Below are positions 16,139-25,816 of a DNA stretch of 64,000 bases, piece by piece. Source of the DNA: Poseidonibacter lekithochrous (GTDB lineage: Bacteria; Campylobacterota; Campylobacteria; Campylobacterales; Arcobacteraceae); assembly GCF_013283835.1 (NCBI RefSeq), contig NZ_CP054052.1, forward strand, positions 372,001 to 436,000, read 5' to 3'. Position 1 is the stretch's first letter; the number at the start of each line of letters is the position of its first letter. A model generated the notes under the pieces. It did not search any database. It was not told where the DNA came from and worked only from the letters and a program-made list of their open reading frames with translations. The translations under genes and the position numbers were made by a program.

Positions 16139-17026
16139 ATGAAATATTATATATTTTTAGTTTTAGCTGTTTTATTTTGGTCTGGAAATTTTATTTTTGG
16201 ACGATTAATATCTTCTAGTGTAGAACCAGTACAATTATCATTTTTTAGATGGTTTTTTGTTTTTATACTTTTACTGCCATATATGTTAATACATAAACAA
16301 AGACTTATTAATTCACTTAAAAAAGATTTTAGAATATTGTTTTTATTTGGAGCTTTAGGAGTTGCTGGGTTTAATACTCTTTTATATTATGGATTACAAA
16401 CAACAACTGCGACTAATGCTTTGTTAATTAACTCTTCCACTCCTATATTTATTATTGTACTTTCGGCAATACTATTAAAAGTAAAGATTACAAAAATACA
16501 AAGTTTAGGAGTACTATTATCTTCTATAGGTGTATTATATTTGATTCTAAAAGGAAGTTTAGTCACACTATTAACTTTAGAATTTACCCAAGGTGATTTA
16601 TGGATAATACTTGCTTGTTTAGATTGGGCTTTATATTGTATTTTGTTAAAGTTTAAACCAAAAGATTTAAATGCCTTTGATTTTTTAAGTATTACAACAT
16701 TTATAGGAATAGTGATTTTATATATATTATTTAGCTTGCAGGGATTTAGTTTTGAATTTTCGTTTGTTAGTTCTGATGAGGTATTATATTCATTAATCTA
16801 TATGGTGATTTTCCCCTCACTATTATCTTTTTATTTTTGGAATGAATCAACTGTAGCAATTGGAGCAAATAAGGCTGGACAATTTACACACTTGATGTCA
16901 ATTTTTGGAGCTATTTTGGCTTTTTTATTATTAGGTGAAAGATTAGAGTTTTATCATTTTATTGGAATCACATTTATTGCCATTGGTATATATATTTCTA
17001 TGTTTTATAAACGTAAGGTTGTTTAA
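16139..17026 (+). CDS. EamA-family (DMT) transporter
   Basis: This 295-residue protein has about ten membrane segments in two EamA repeats. The N-terminal repeat contains LFWSGNFIFGRLISSSVEPV and TTTATNALLINSSTPIFI, typical of drug/metabolite exporters. The second repeat includes MVIFPSLLSFYFWNES and LLLGERLEFYHFIG. Family members export amino acids or metabolites, but the substrate cannot be inferred here. Its stop overlaps the start of the next gene by one base, so the two are probably co-expressed. Confidence 0.85.
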   Translation: MKYYIFLVLAVLFWSGNFIFGRLISSSVEPVQLSFFRWFFVFILLLPYMLIHKQRLINSLKKDFRILFLFGALGVAGFNTLLYYGLQTTTATNALLINSSTPIFIIVLSAILLKVKITKIQSLGVLLSSIGVLYLILKGSLVTLLTLEFTQGDLWIILACLDWALYCILLKFKPKDLNAFDFLSITTFIGIVILYILFSLQGFSFEFSFVSSDEVLYSLIYMVIFPSLLSFYFWNESTVAIGANKAGQFTHLMSIFGAILAFLLLGERLEFYHFIGITFIAIGIYISMFYKRKVV

Positions 17027-18315
17027 TGAACTTTTTGACTAAATTTTCTGGAATATTAATATTTCTATCATTTATTACTTCAATTTATGCTTACTTTTTT
17101 AATAAAGACTTAGTTCTAATCTCTGGATTAATTGCATGGTTTGCTTTGATGATATTATATGTTTTACTAAGCAACAAAAAGATTTTAAATACTTTATTTA
17201 TCTTAAGTATTCTAGCTTTTGCTTTTTCTTACTATAAAGGTTTTGATATAAACTTCATTAAGGTTTTTACTGTAAATCAATATCTTTTATCTTTACTTAT
17301 TGGAGTTGGGTTTTTAAGACTTATTGCTAGTCCTAAAAAAGATAAATCAATGAGCCTACCAAAAGGGAAACAATCTTTTTTTAAAACCTATTTAGGAATA
17401 CATCTTTTTGGTTCAGTTATAAATCTTTCATCTTTAATACTTGTAGCAGATAAGCTTTATAAAAAAGCTCCCTTATCTAATAGCCAAGTTATTGTATTAA
17501 CAAGAGCCTTTTCTAGTGATGCTTATTGGTCACCATTTTTTGTAGCTTTTGCCGCAGCTATTACTTATGCTCCAAACTTATCTCCTTCAATTATCTTGAT
17601 AAATGGTTTGTTTTTAGCCTTTATTGCTTTTGTGGTTACATACTTAGAGTTAAGTAATGATAAGAAGTTTAAACTGGATGATTTCAAAGGTTACCCAGTA
17701 GCTTTTGAAACACTCGTTTTACCTTTTTCTTTAGCTTTTCTAGTATTACTTACAAATCACTATTTCCCACAAGTAAAAGTAATTGTATTAATAGCCTTGT
17801 TTTCACTTCTATTAACTCTTTTTGTTTTACCAATAAAAAAAGGTTTAACAAAGTCATATAATCAATTAAAAATGCACCTTATTGATGAGTTACCAAAAAT
17901 GAGATTAGAGATGTCACTATTTTTAGTAGCGGGAATGTTTGGTATTTCAATAAGTACTATTCTTATAGGATATGATGTGTCTTTGCCTTTTGAAACTTTT
18001 GATTGGATTATTGCTTCAACTTTATTAGCTATATTTATTGTTCTTTCAATGGTTGGAATTCATCCTATTATTACCATTGCAATTATAGGTGATTTCATGA
18101 GCAGTGTAAATCATACATTATTGGCAATAACATTTTTGATGGCTTGGTCTACAACTGTTTCAACTTCACCTTTTAGTGGTTTGAATATGACTATAGTTTC
18201 AAGATATAATTTCTTAGCAATTGACATCTTTAAGCTAAATATATCTTATGCACTAAAAATGTACATAGTATGTGTTTTATGTCTATTTATTTTAAACACC
18301 TATGTTATATTGTAA
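17026..18315 (+). CDS. Polytopic inner-membrane protein of unknown function
   Basis: This 429-residue protein is almost entirely hydrophobic, with roughly 11-12 membrane segments and a cytoplasmic loop rich in lysine (ASPKKDKSMSLPKGKQSF). Stretches such as GIHPIITIAIIGDFMSSV and WSTTVSTSPFSGLNM resemble re-entrant hairpin and substrate-site segments of ion-transporter-type permeases, so a carrier function is plausible. I do not recognise the family with confidence. It is translationally coupled to the upstream EamA gene. Confidence 0.6.
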   Translation: MNFLTKFSGILIFLSFITSIYAYFFNKDLVLISGLIAWFALMILYVLLSNKKILNTLFILSILAFAFSYYKGFDINFIKVFTVNQYLLSLLIGVGFLRLIASPKKDKSMSLPKGKQSFFKTYLGIHLFGSVINLSSLILVADKLYKKAPLSNSQVIVLTRAFSSDAYWSPFFVAFAAAITYAPNLSPSIILINGLFLAFIAFVVTYLELSNDKKFKLDDFKGYPVAFETLVLPFSLAFLVLLTNHYFPQVKVIVLIALFSLLLTLFVLPIKKGLTKSYNQLKMHLIDELPKMRLEMSLFLVAGMFGISISTILIGYDVSLPFETFDWIIASTLLAIFIVLSMVGIHPIITIAIIGDFMSSVNHTLLAITFLMAWSTTVSTSPFSGLNMTIVSRYNFLAIDIFKLNISYALKMYIVCVLCLFILNTYVIL

Positions 18316-18655
18316 TAAAATCATACAATTATCATATAGTTTTATTACAATTATGATGTAAAAGAGATAGATGCATTCTCATTTGTATCCTTTCTGCTTC
18401 CTAAATTATAAATTTAAGTGCATTTATCTCGTTACAATAAATACTAATTACAATAGCCCAGCGATTATAATAATTTAACATTTTTTAAAATAAGAACCCC
18501 ATCCCTTATAGATTTAATACACTATTGAAAAGGGAAAATAATTCGCATTTCTCCAACAAAATACGGGCTAATTGTAATCCAAAACTTCCAAAAAAATTAA
18601 TTCAGAATATAAAACAAAATAAAAATAAAATGTAATTTGCGACAAGCAAGAAGAA
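18316..18655. other. Non-coding stretch with long inverted repeats
   Basis: No gene is seen in these 340 bp. Two inverted repeats stand out. GAGATAGATGCA (18364-18375) pairs with TGCATTTATCTC (18419-18430) with one G-U type mismatch. ATTACAATAGCCC (18447-18459) pairs with GGGCTAATTGTAAT (18565-18578) with one bulge. The arrangement could encode structured RNA on either strand. No RNA family is recognised and no clear promoter is assigned. Confidence 0.35.
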
Positions 18656-19267
18656 TTAGTTAATAATTCTTCTTGAAGTCCAGTAAGTTTTTTTGTAGAA
18701 AGGTTTGTTTAGTTTTGTAAACTTAACACCCTTAATTGAAGCATGCATAAAAGTTCCATCACCCATGTATATTCCAACATGTCTATCTCGTTTACCAGTT
18801 TTGAAAAAAACTAGGTCACCAAGAATTAATTCAGATTTTTTAACAGCTTTTCCAGATTTTACTTGAGTCCAAGTTGTTCTTGGAATCTTAACGTCAAACT
18901 TTTCTTTAAAGGCTCTTTGCGTAAATGCAGAACAATCAATACCTCTTTTAGAGTTTCCGCCAAATCTATACTTAACGTTTTTCCATTCATTATAGAATTC
19001 CATAAATGCTTCGTTCCGACTTAGAGTTGGATCTTGTTTTATGTTTGCTTCTATAATTAGTTTCTTGTATTCTTTTTGGATAGAAGAATCTTTAGTTAAT
19101 AATTTTTTATCTTGTGTTAGTGTTTCTTTGTGTGTGTTTTTAATCGTTGAAATAGAGTCATTTTTTTTCTCTATATTCGTAGTATTCTCAACATAAACAT
19201 CTTGTTTAGGTTGACAGCCAACAAAAATAAATAATAATGGCGTAAGTACCATTAGAGGTTTAATCAT
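18656..19267 (-). CDS. NlpC/P60 lipoprotein (putative peptidoglycan endopeptidase)
   Basis: This 203-residue lipoprotein has a lipobox (IFVGC, lipidated C18), then a low-complexity Lys/Thr linker to about residue 85. A C-terminal NlpC/P60 domain follows, with catalytic C112 (GIDCSAF), H163 (RHVGIY) and H175 (FMHAS). These enzymes cut peptide bridges in the cell wall, here probably from the inner face of the outer membrane. A paralogue lies just upstream on the same strand. The pair probably arose by tandem duplication. Confidence 0.88.
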   Translation of the reverse strand: MIKPLMVLTPLLFIFVGCQPKQDVYVENTTNIEKKNDSISTIKNTHKETLTQDKKLLTKDSSIQKEYKKLIIEANIKQDPTLSRNEAFMEFYNEWKNVKYRFGGNSKRGIDCSAFTQRAFKEKFDVKIPRTTWTQVKSGKAVKKSELILGDLVFFKTGKRDRHVGIYMGDGTFMHASIKGVKFTKLNKPFYKKTYWTSRRIIN

Positions 19268-19329
19268 TAAAACTATCCTTCTTTAAAATTAAAGTTAGCT
19301 TATATTATAGCTAAATTTCAAGAAAAATC

Positions 19330-19821
19330 CTAATAAAATACTCGTACAGATTTCCAATAATGTTTTTTATAGTAGACATTTTCTAGCTTAGAAATAATCA
19401 CACCTTTTTTTGTAGAGGCATGCATAAATTTGCCATTATTTGTATAAATCCCCACATGACGGGTGTTATAACCAGTTTTGAAAAATACTAAATCTCCAGT
19501 TTTTAACTGACTTTTTGTTATTTCTCTACCTATTCTTGATTGGTATTTAGTTGTACGAGGAATCTTAATGTTATAACTAGCGTTATATGCTTTTTGGATA
19601 AAAGCAGAACAATCTATTCCATTTTTTGAATTTCCACCATATTTATATCTAACACCTTTCCATTGAGAATAGAACTTAAAAAGCTTGTTATTTTTATCAT
19701 TTAATTGCATCATTGTATTTAATAACGAAGCACTTTGAATAGGCATGTTATTACTTGTGTTTGAGCAAGCATTAAATATAAGAATAGTAAAGAGTGCAAT
19801 AAATAAATGTTTTGTTTTCAA
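19330..19821 (-). CDS. NlpC/P60 lipoprotein, shorter paralogue
   Basis: This 163-residue lipoprotein has a lipobox ending at C19 (IFNAC), a short linker and an NlpC/P60 domain with C71 (GIDCSAF), H122 (RHVGIY) and H134 (FMHAST). The domain is clearly paralogous to that of the neighbour at 18656 (shared KYGGNSKNGIDCSAF-like core). The linker is about 40 residues shorter. The 62-bp gap between the two holds a TATAAT-like sequence on the minus strand within an inverted repeat, so each gene may have its own promoter. Confidence 0.88.
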   Translation of the reverse strand: MKTKHLFIALFTILIFNACSNTSNNMPIQSASLLNTMMQLNDKNNKLFKFYSQWKGVRYKYGGNSKNGIDCSAFIQKAYNASYNIKIPRTTKYQSRIGREITKSQLKTGDLVFFKTGYNTRHVGIYTNNGKFMHASTKKGVIISKLENVYYKKHYWKSVRVFY

Positions 19822-19934
19822 AGTAAGACCTAAGGAGTTATATAATAATAATATTATAGGAAAAAATAATTCATGTCAATAAAAAATTTAGAAAATGCTA
19901 TAATTATTTTATAGATAAATAATAAGGAACAATA

Positions 19935-20504
19935 ATGAGAATAATTTTTTTAGTTTTTATAACTATCTTTTTTACTTCTTGTGCACAACAAAATATTAGA
20001 AATATTGATGTTAATAAAAATGCAAAGTTTAATCAGATACAAACAATACCAACTTTTGATGTATGTACAAATGATTCATATATAGCAACATTAAATGATA
20101 AGAAATATGGAAGATTATTCATAGAGTATATATCTTTAAATAACAACTGTCTTTGGAATGGATATCAAAGAGGTTATTTCATGTATCAATTCCAAAATAA
20201 ACTAAATATCAAAGATATGAAAGCTGTAGAAGATTTCAATTTTGATAATTATGAAATTACAACATATTTAGTAGATCATAAATATTACGTGAATTTAATA
20301 TATAAATATGGTGTTTTTGAAGATGAATTTATTTTAGATTATTCAGGTGTAATGTCTTCTGAAATAATTAGAAAATATGATAGTTCATATGTGAGTGAAT
20401 ACCAAGACAAGGGTAGATTTAATAGGGACTATAATTATAGTTTGGTTAGAGAAAATCTTATAAATTCTTATTTTGTAAGGGAATTAGAAGAATATAGTAA
20501 ATGA
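19935..20504 (+). CDS. Hypothetical lipoprotein
   Basis: This 189-residue protein starts with a lipoprotein signal (MRIIFLVFITIFFTSC, lipidated C16). The mature part is rich in Tyr, Asn and Asp and shows no motif I recognise. It is divergent from the NlpC/P60 gene at 19821 and overlaps the downstream MFS gene by four bases (ATGA), which indicates translational coupling. Function is unknown. Confidence 0.7.
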   Translation: MRIIFLVFITIFFTSCAQQNIRNIDVNKNAKFNQIQTIPTFDVCTNDSYIATLNDKKYGRLFIEYISLNNNCLWNGYQRGYFMYQFQNKLNIKDMKAVEDFNFDNYEITTYLVDHKYYVNLIYKYGVFEDEFILDYSGVMSSEIIRKYDSSYVSEYQDKGRFNRDYNYSLVRENLINSYFVRELEEYSK

Positions 20505-21652
20505 AGAAAAAAGACCTCTTCATTGTAATTTATTGTATCATCATTGTTTTATCAGTGATGTATGCAACACAACCCTTACAACCATTATTAGCCAAACAGT
20601 TTGATATTTCAATTATTAAAGCTTCACAGTTTACAGCTGTAATTATGCTTTTTCTAGCAGTATCTCCCATAGTATATGGATATATCTTAGAAAAAGTTTG
20701 TGCAAAAAAGATGTTGTATATAACTTCCATTATTTTATTAATCACAAATATATTTTTAGGAATGTCTTCTACTTATGAGATGTTTTTATTTTTTAGAGTA
20801 TGTGAAGCCTTAGTAGTTCCTGCAATATTAACAGCATTAATGAGTATCTTGGCAAATATAGATAAAGAAAATATCAAATACAATATGGCAATTTATGTAG
20901 CTGCTACTGTATTTGGTGGTTTATTAGGTAGAGTATTCTCAGGTGCAATTGCTACAACTTTCTCTTATGAATATGTATTTTATTCATTGTCTTTTACTAT
21001 TTTTATTTCACTATTTTTAATTAAAAAATTATCTTATGAAGGGGAAGCCCAATTAAATAAACCAAAAATAAAAGATATTACAAATATTCTAAAAGATAAA
21101 AGATTTGCAATGGTTTATTTATTAATGTTTTGTATGTTTTTTGTATTCGCTGGAGTTTTAAATGTCTTACCTTTTAGGGTAAAAGATATTTCAAGTTCAA
21201 TAAATGAATTTCAAATAAGCTTATTATATTTGGGATATGGAATGGGAATCCTTGTATCTTTATCTTCAAAGAAAATTGTTAAGTTTTTCAAAAATGAGTT
21301 AAATACAATTCTTTTTGGAATTACACTATTTTTAATAGTTAATTTCTTTTTAGTAAATAAAGATGTTTTAATTCTATTTATAGTCTTATTTATCTTCTGT
21401 ATTGGAATGTTTACAGTTCATACGGTAAGTACTGGTTTAGCCAATTCTATGAAAGCTCAAAGGAAGTCTTTGACTTCTGGAATGTATTTAACTTTTTATT
21501 ATTTAGGTGGTGCTGCTGGTTCATTTTTCCCATCTATTTTATATGAACATTATGGTTGGGATATTATGATTTATTCTTTTATATTGGTTTTATTTATAGT
21601 TTTAGGTATTACTTATAGAAGTAGGGGATTATTTGAAGTTAAAGCTAATTAA
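20501..21652 (+). CDS. Major facilitator superfamily transporter
   Basis: This 383-residue protein has about 12 membrane segments. The N-terminal YATQPLQPLLAKQFDIS and a cytoplasmic loop (YGYILEKVCAKKMLY) in the usual MFS loop 2-3 position are visible. It resembles the YnfM-type arabinose/drug efflux branch of the family. Substrate is unknown. Its start overlaps the stop of the preceding lipoprotein gene. It is convergent with the CopD-like gene, and a shared hairpin lies between them. Confidence 0.85.
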   Translation: MKKKDLFIVIYCIIIVLSVMYATQPLQPLLAKQFDISIIKASQFTAVIMLFLAVSPIVYGYILEKVCAKKMLYITSIILLITNIFLGMSSTYEMFLFFRVCEALVVPAILTALMSILANIDKENIKYNMAIYVAATVFGGLLGRVFSGAIATTFSYEYVFYSLSFTIFISLFLIKKLSYEGEAQLNKPKIKDITNILKDKRFAMVYLLMFCMFFVFAGVLNVLPFRVKDISSSINEFQISLLYLGYGMGILVSLSSKKIVKFFKNELNTILFGITLFLIVNFFLVNKDVLILFIVLFIFCIGMFTVHTVSTGLANSMKAQRKSLTSGMYLTFYYLGGAAGSFFPSILYEHYGWDIMIYSFILVLFIVLGITYRSRGLFEVKAN

Positions 21653-21672
21653 GAGGATTAAAACCCTCTTAA
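21649..21672. terminator. Bidirectional hairpin between convergent genes
   Basis: TTAAGAGG (21649-21656) pairs with CCTCTTAA (21665-21672) around an 8-nt loop. It overlaps the ends of both convergent genes and may terminate transcription from either side. T runs are short. Confidence 0.5.
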
Positions 21673-22137
21673 TGTAACTCCTAAGAATATTGCAATAATT
21701 CCTAAAGCAATATTTAGTGGAATAAAGTATTTAGCAATTGGAGCTAATTGATTTTTTGCAGTCAAAAAATCTCCGCCCTCAAAAGCTTTTTGAGCTTTAT
21801 TTCTTTTTAGATAAATAGTAATAAATACTATTGTCATTACTGTCCAGATAATCTCTTTTACAATAACAACAGAATATAAAGGTGTACCTTTAAATCCTAA
21901 AGCAATTATCATAATAATTGCTGTGATTAATAATAAGACAATTGCTGGAATTACCATATTAAAAAATCTTCTTAAATTATCAAGTGTTCTCTCTATTTTA
22001 ATTCTAGGCTCTGCAATATCTTGCATAGAGTAATGAATACCAAATCTAATGGCAATCATTCCTCCAACCCATAATACAGCAGAAATTACATGTAAAAAAA
22101 CAATAGGTGCTGAAAAGTTTTGAAATAATTCAGTCAC
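21658..22137 (-). CDS. CopD-like integral membrane protein
   Basis: This 159-residue protein has four membrane segments. The N-terminal FLHVISAVLWVGGMIAIRF carries the His/Trp/Gly pattern of the CopD/YozB-like superfamily, some members of which bind copper or haem. A charged cytoplasmic loop (YLKRNKAQKAFEGGDFLTAK) separates the third and fourth segments. It lies 8 nt after alaS on the same strand and may be co-transcribed. Function in this organism is unknown. Confidence 0.65.
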   Translation of the reverse strand: MTELFQNFSAPIVFLHVISAVLWVGGMIAIRFGIHYSMQDIAEPRIKIERTLDNLRRFFNMVIPAIVLLLITAIIMIIALGFKGTPLYSVVIVKEIIWTVMTIVFITIYLKRNKAQKAFEGGDFLTAKNQLAPIAKYFIPLNIALGIIAIFLGVTLRGF

Positions 22138-22145
22138 TTCTCTTC

Positions 22146-24713
22146 CTATAAGTTTTCGTTAGCATATGCAATAGCCGCAACTTTTGCATCTTCTACTTTA
22201 GTTACGTCTTTTCCACCTGCTTGTGCGAAGTCTGGTCTTCCACCACCTCCACCACCAACGATAGGAGCAATATTCTTAATCCAATCACCAGCTTTAACAT
22301 TTGTATTTTTACTTCCTGCAACGATCATTACTTTTTCACCTTTTGGTTGTAGTAATAATACAGCAAGTTTTTCATTAGCATTTTTTAAATCATCAACGAT
22401 TTTTTTGATATCACCATTTTTAACAACATCAACTACAACTTTAACATCACCAACCATTATTTCATTAATAGGTGCTGCTGTTGAGCTTTGAGCTTCTTCA
22501 AGTTCTTTTTTAAGTTCTTTAATTTGGTCTTTTAATTTTTTGATACCAGTAATTGCATCTTGATTTTTAACTTCAGATTGTACTTCTTGGTATTTATTCA
22601 TAAATGATTTAGCATAAGAAATAGCAGCAGATCCACAAACCGCTTCAATTCTTCTAACTCCTGCACTAACACCAGATTCTTTAGTGATGTAGAATGAACC
22701 AATATCGTGAGAATTCTTTACGTGAGTTCCTCCACAGAATTCTACAGATACATCTCCAAATTCAACAACTCTAACTCTATTTCCATATTTTTCACCAAAC
22801 ATAGCAATAGCGCCTTTTTTCTTAGCGTCTTCAATATCTAATTCTTCAACAGAACCTTGGATACCTCTAGCAATCATAGAGTTAACTAAATCTTCAACTT
22901 CTTCAATTTGAGAAGTAGTCATTGCTTTTGGATATGTAAAGTCAAATCTTAATCTTGCAGATTCATTTAATGATCCAGCTTGTGCAACTGTATCACCAAG
23001 TACCATTTTTAAAGCACTTTGTAAAAGGTGAGTAGCACTATGATGTTTTGCAACTTCATATCTATTTACAACAATAGCATCTACTTCTTCACCTTGAGAA
23101 ATAGTTGAGTTTTCAACTTTTACTTTTGATAGGTTTAATCCATAGAATTTAGAAGTTTCTTCAATAATAGCAATATGTTCATTATCTTCTAATGCACCAA
23201 TATCACCAGCTTGCCCACCTGAAGTTGCATAGAAAGGAGTCTTTTCTAACATAACCCAACCAGTACTTCCTTTTTCTAAAGTAGTAACTTCTTTAAAGCT
23301 TTCGTCTAATAATGCAGTGATTTTAGTTTTGTATGAAGTATTTTCATATCCAACAAATTCATTTTCACCATATTTTTCAAGTAAAGTTTTGAAGTCACCT
23401 TCAGTAGCAGAGTCTCCACTACCTTTCCAAGCAGCTTTAGCTTTAGCTTTTTGAGCATTCATTAATGAATTGAATTTTTCATTATCTACTTTAAGATTTT
23501 TTTCTCTTAACATATCTTCTGTTAAGTCTAAAGGGAAACCTTTTTCATCGTAAAGTTTAAAAGCAATTTCACCAGAGAATACATCTTTAGTATTTGCTAA
23601 TTCTTCATTAAATAGAGTCATTCCAGAATCAATTGTTTTAAAGAATCTAGCTTCTTCTAAAGTTATTTGTTCTTTTACATAAGCAGCTTGATCTACTAAA
23701 TCAGTGTAATGATTACCTAAAATTTCACATAAAGTATCATACATTTCACTTAAAAATGGTGTTCTAAATCCAAGTAAATAACCATGTCTTACAGCTCTTC
23801 TCATAATTCTTCTGTTTACATATGGTCTTCCTTCGTTTCCGAATAAAATACCTTGAGATAACATAAATGATGCAGCTCTTAAGTGGTCAGCAATTACTCT
23901 GTATGAACCAATAGTTTCAGATGTAGCTTTTTGACCAGCTAACTCTTCTAATTTTTTGATAATTGGTTGGAAGTTTGATGAATCAAAGTTATTTAAAACA
24001 CCTTCTTTAATTGCAATAACTCTCTCTAACCCCATACCTGTATCAATTGAAGGTTTTGGTAAAGAAGCTCTTGTAATAGTTCCATCCGCAGCTTTAGTTT
24101 GCTCATATTGCATAAATACTAAGTTCCAGATTTCTAAGAATCTATCACCTTCTCCACCTAAGTAATCTTCTTCTGTATTGAAGTGTTCTTCACCTTGGTC
24201 ATAGAAAATTTCAGAACAAGGACCACAAGGACCTGTATCACCCATTGACCAGAAGTTATCTTTATCTCCAAATCTTTTGATTTTATCAGGAGAAATGTGC
24301 TCTTTCCAAAGCTCAAAAGCTTCATCATCAGTATCATGAATAGTTACCCATAGTTTATCAACCGGTAATTCTAAATTTACTGTAATAAATTCCCATGCAT
24401 AAGCAATAGCATCTTTTTTAAAGTAGTCTCCAAAAGAGAAGTTACCTAACATTTCGAATAATGTATGGTGTCTTGCAGTGTAACCAACATTTTCTAAGTC
24501 ATTGTGTTTACCACCTGCTCTTACACATAGTTGACATGAAGTTGCAGTTGGGTTTGCAGGTTTTGGAACCGCACCTGTAAATATATCTTTAAACTGAACC
24601 ATACCAGCATTTGTGAACATTAATGTTGGATCATCTGGTACTAAAGGCATAGATGAAACTACATCGTGACCTTTGTTTTTAAAAAATTCTAAATACTCTT
24701 TTCTAATATCCAT
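22146..24713 (-). CDS. alaS: Alanyl-tRNA synthetase
   Basis: This 855-residue protein charges tRNA-Ala. Class II catalytic motifs appear early ([29 protein letters not shown]). The editing domain contains the zinc-site motifs HHSATHLLQ and CGGTH. The C-terminal DHHA1 region holds [15 protein letters not shown]. Length is normal and there is no sign of truncation. It is divergent from the first thioredoxin gene. Confidence 0.97.
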   Translation of the reverse strand: MDIRKEYLEFFKNKGHDVVSSMPLVPDDPTLMFTNAGMVQFKDIFTGAVPKPANPTATSCQLCVRAGGKHNDLENVGYTARHHTLFEMLGNFSFGDYFKKDAIAYAWEFITVNLELPVDKLWVTIHDTDDEAFELWKEHISPDKIKRFGDKDNFWSMGDTGPCGPCSEIFYDQGEEHFNTEEDYLGGEGDRFLEIWNLVFMQYEQTKAADGTITRASLPKPSIDTGMGLERVIAIKEGVLNNFDSSNFQPIIKKLEELAGQKATSETIGSYRVIADHLRAASFMLSQGILFGNEGRPYVNRRIMRRAVRHGYLLGFRTPFLSEMYDTLCEILGNHYTDLVDQAAYVKEQITLEEARFFKTIDSGMTLFNEELANTKDVFSGEIAFKLYDEKGFPLDLTEDMLREKNLKVDNEKFNSLMNAQKAKAKAAWKGSGDSATEGDFKTLLEKYGENEFVGYENTSYKTKITALLDESFKEVTTLEKGSTGWVMLEKTPFYATSGGQAGDIGALEDNEHIAIIEETSKFYGLNLSKVKVENSTISQGEEVDAIVVNRYEVAKHHSATHLLQSALKMVLGDTVAQAGSLNESARLRFDFTYPKAMTTSQIEEVEDLVNSMIARGIQGSVEELDIEDAKKKGAIAMFGEKYGNRVRVVEFGDVSVEFCGGTHVKNSHDIGSFYITKESGVSAGVRRIEAVCGSAAISYAKSFMNKYQEVQSEVKNQDAITGIKKLKDQIKELKKELEEAQSSTAAPINEIMVGDVKVVVDVVKNGDIKKIVDDLKNANEKLAVLLLQPKGEKVMIVAGSKNTNVKAGDWIKNIAPIVGGGGGGRPDFAQAGGKDVTKVEDAKVAAIAYANENL

Positions 24714-24896
24714 TTTATGTTATCCATTTTGATTTTAATTATATACGTGATTTTATCTAAAAATTAATTTAGGCTAGATTAGGATTAATTATTATAATGT
24801 AAAATAATTTTAAGCTATTTTTCGCTACACTAATTAAGTTTAATTTATATTTTTTTTAAATATGCAAACTATAAAATTAATAATAAGGAAATTAAA

Positions 24897-25214
24897 ATGG
24901 GTAAATATGTTGAATTAACTCCTGCAAATTTTGAAGAAGTTACAAAAGAAGGTGTTTCACTAGTTGATTTCTGGGCTCCTTGGTGTGGACCTTGTAGAAT
25001 GATTGCTCCAGTAATTGAAGAATTAGCTGAAGAGTTTGAAGGTAAAGCAAACATTTGTAAAGTAAATACAGATGAAGAGCAAGATTTAGCAGTTAAATAT
25101 GGTATTAGATCAATCCCTACAATCATTTTCATGAAAGATGGTGAAGTAGTAGATCAAATGGTTGGTGCATCTTCTAAGCAAGCATTTGCTGACAAAATTA
25201 ACTCATTATTATAA
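24897..25214 (+). CDS. trxA: Thioredoxin, first tandem copy
   Basis: This 105-residue cytoplasmic thioredoxin has the redox motif WCGPC (residues 29-33) and the conserved cis-proline in RSIPT. AAGGAAA precedes the start. It is followed by its own terminator and then by a second copy with 88 of 105 identical residues by my count. The electron donor is TrxB, encoded at 31678. Confidence 0.96.
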   Translation: MGKYVELTPANFEEVTKEGVSLVDFWAPWCGPCRMIAPVIEELAEEFEGKANICKVNTDEEQDLAVKYGIRSIPTIIFMKDGEVVDQMVGASSKQAFADKINSLL

Positions 25215-25235
25215 TACATACTATAAACTATTAAG

Positions 25236-25268
25236 AAAGGTAAGACATTAAGGTCTTATCTTTTTTTA
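25236..25268 (+). terminator. Terminator after the first thioredoxin gene
   Basis: AAAGGTAAGAC (25236-25246) pairs with GTCTTATCTTT (25253-25263), with one G-U pair, and runs into a T tract. Its core resembles the terminator of the second copy, so the duplication may have included it. Confidence 0.85.
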
Positions 25269-25273
25269 TGCGC

Positions 25274-25315
25274 CATTTAAGCTAGATATAATTTATTAAA
25301 CGATAAAATTTTTCC
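25274..25315 (+). promoter_or_regulatory. 42-bp element shared with the trxB upstream region
   Basis: This stretch, from CATTTAAGCTAGATATAAT to the final TTTTTCC, matches 31520-31561 upstream of trxB at 38 of 42 positions. It contains a TATAAT-like -10 (25287-25292) and the common core ATTAAACGATAAAATT. It lies 25 nt before the second thioredoxin gene. Coordinated control of the thioredoxin system is the simplest reading. Confidence 0.6.
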
Positions 25316-25340
25316 ATAAATTTAAATAAAGGATTTCAAA

Positions 25341-25658
25341 ATGAGTAAATATATAGAATTAAACAATGATAATTTCGAACAAACAGTTAAAGAGGGAGTA
25401 TCTTTAGTTGACTTCTGGGCTCCATGGTGTGGACCTTGTAGAATGATAGCTCCTGTAATTGAAGAATTAGCAGAAGAATTTGAAGGTAAAGCAAACATCT
25501 GTAAAGTAAATTCAGATGAAGAACAAGATTTAGCAGTTAAATTTGGTGTTAGATCAATTCCTACTATTCTTTTCATGAAAGATGGTGTTGTTGTTGACCA
25601 AATGATTGGTGCAGCATCTAAACAAGCATTTTCTGACAAATTAAACTCACTACTGTAA
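25341..25658 (+). CDS. trxA: Thioredoxin, second tandem copy
   Basis: This 105-residue thioredoxin has WCGPC at residues 29-33 and is near-identical to the upstream copy from residue 17 to about 57. Differences cluster at the N-terminus (residues 8-16) and in conservative core positions. Unlike the first copy, it carries the upstream element shared with trxB. The ribosome-binding site is AAAGGA. It ends in its own terminator. Confidence 0.96.
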   Translation: MSKYIELNNDNFEQTVKEGVSLVDFWAPWCGPCRMIAPVIEELAEEFEGKANICKVNSDEEQDLAVKFGVRSIPTILFMKDGVVVDQMIGAASKQAFSDKLNSLL

Positions 25659-25688
25659 TAAACAATTTTATAAATACTAACAATTATT

Positions 25689-25722
25689 AAAAAAGGTAAG
25701 ATGTAAATCTTACCTTTTTTTA
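25689..25722 (+). terminator. Terminator after the second thioredoxin gene
   Basis: AAAAAAGGTAAGAT (25689-25702) pairs perfectly with ATCTTACCTTTTTT (25707-25720) around a 4-nt loop, with a T-rich tail. Confidence 0.93.
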
Positions 25723-25816
25723 TTTAAATACTTTGAAAATATCAAATGTCATATTAAGGTCACTTTGCTGTTTTATCATTTCACTATAAAAGATAAAAAC
25801 AAAAAAAGGAGACGTC

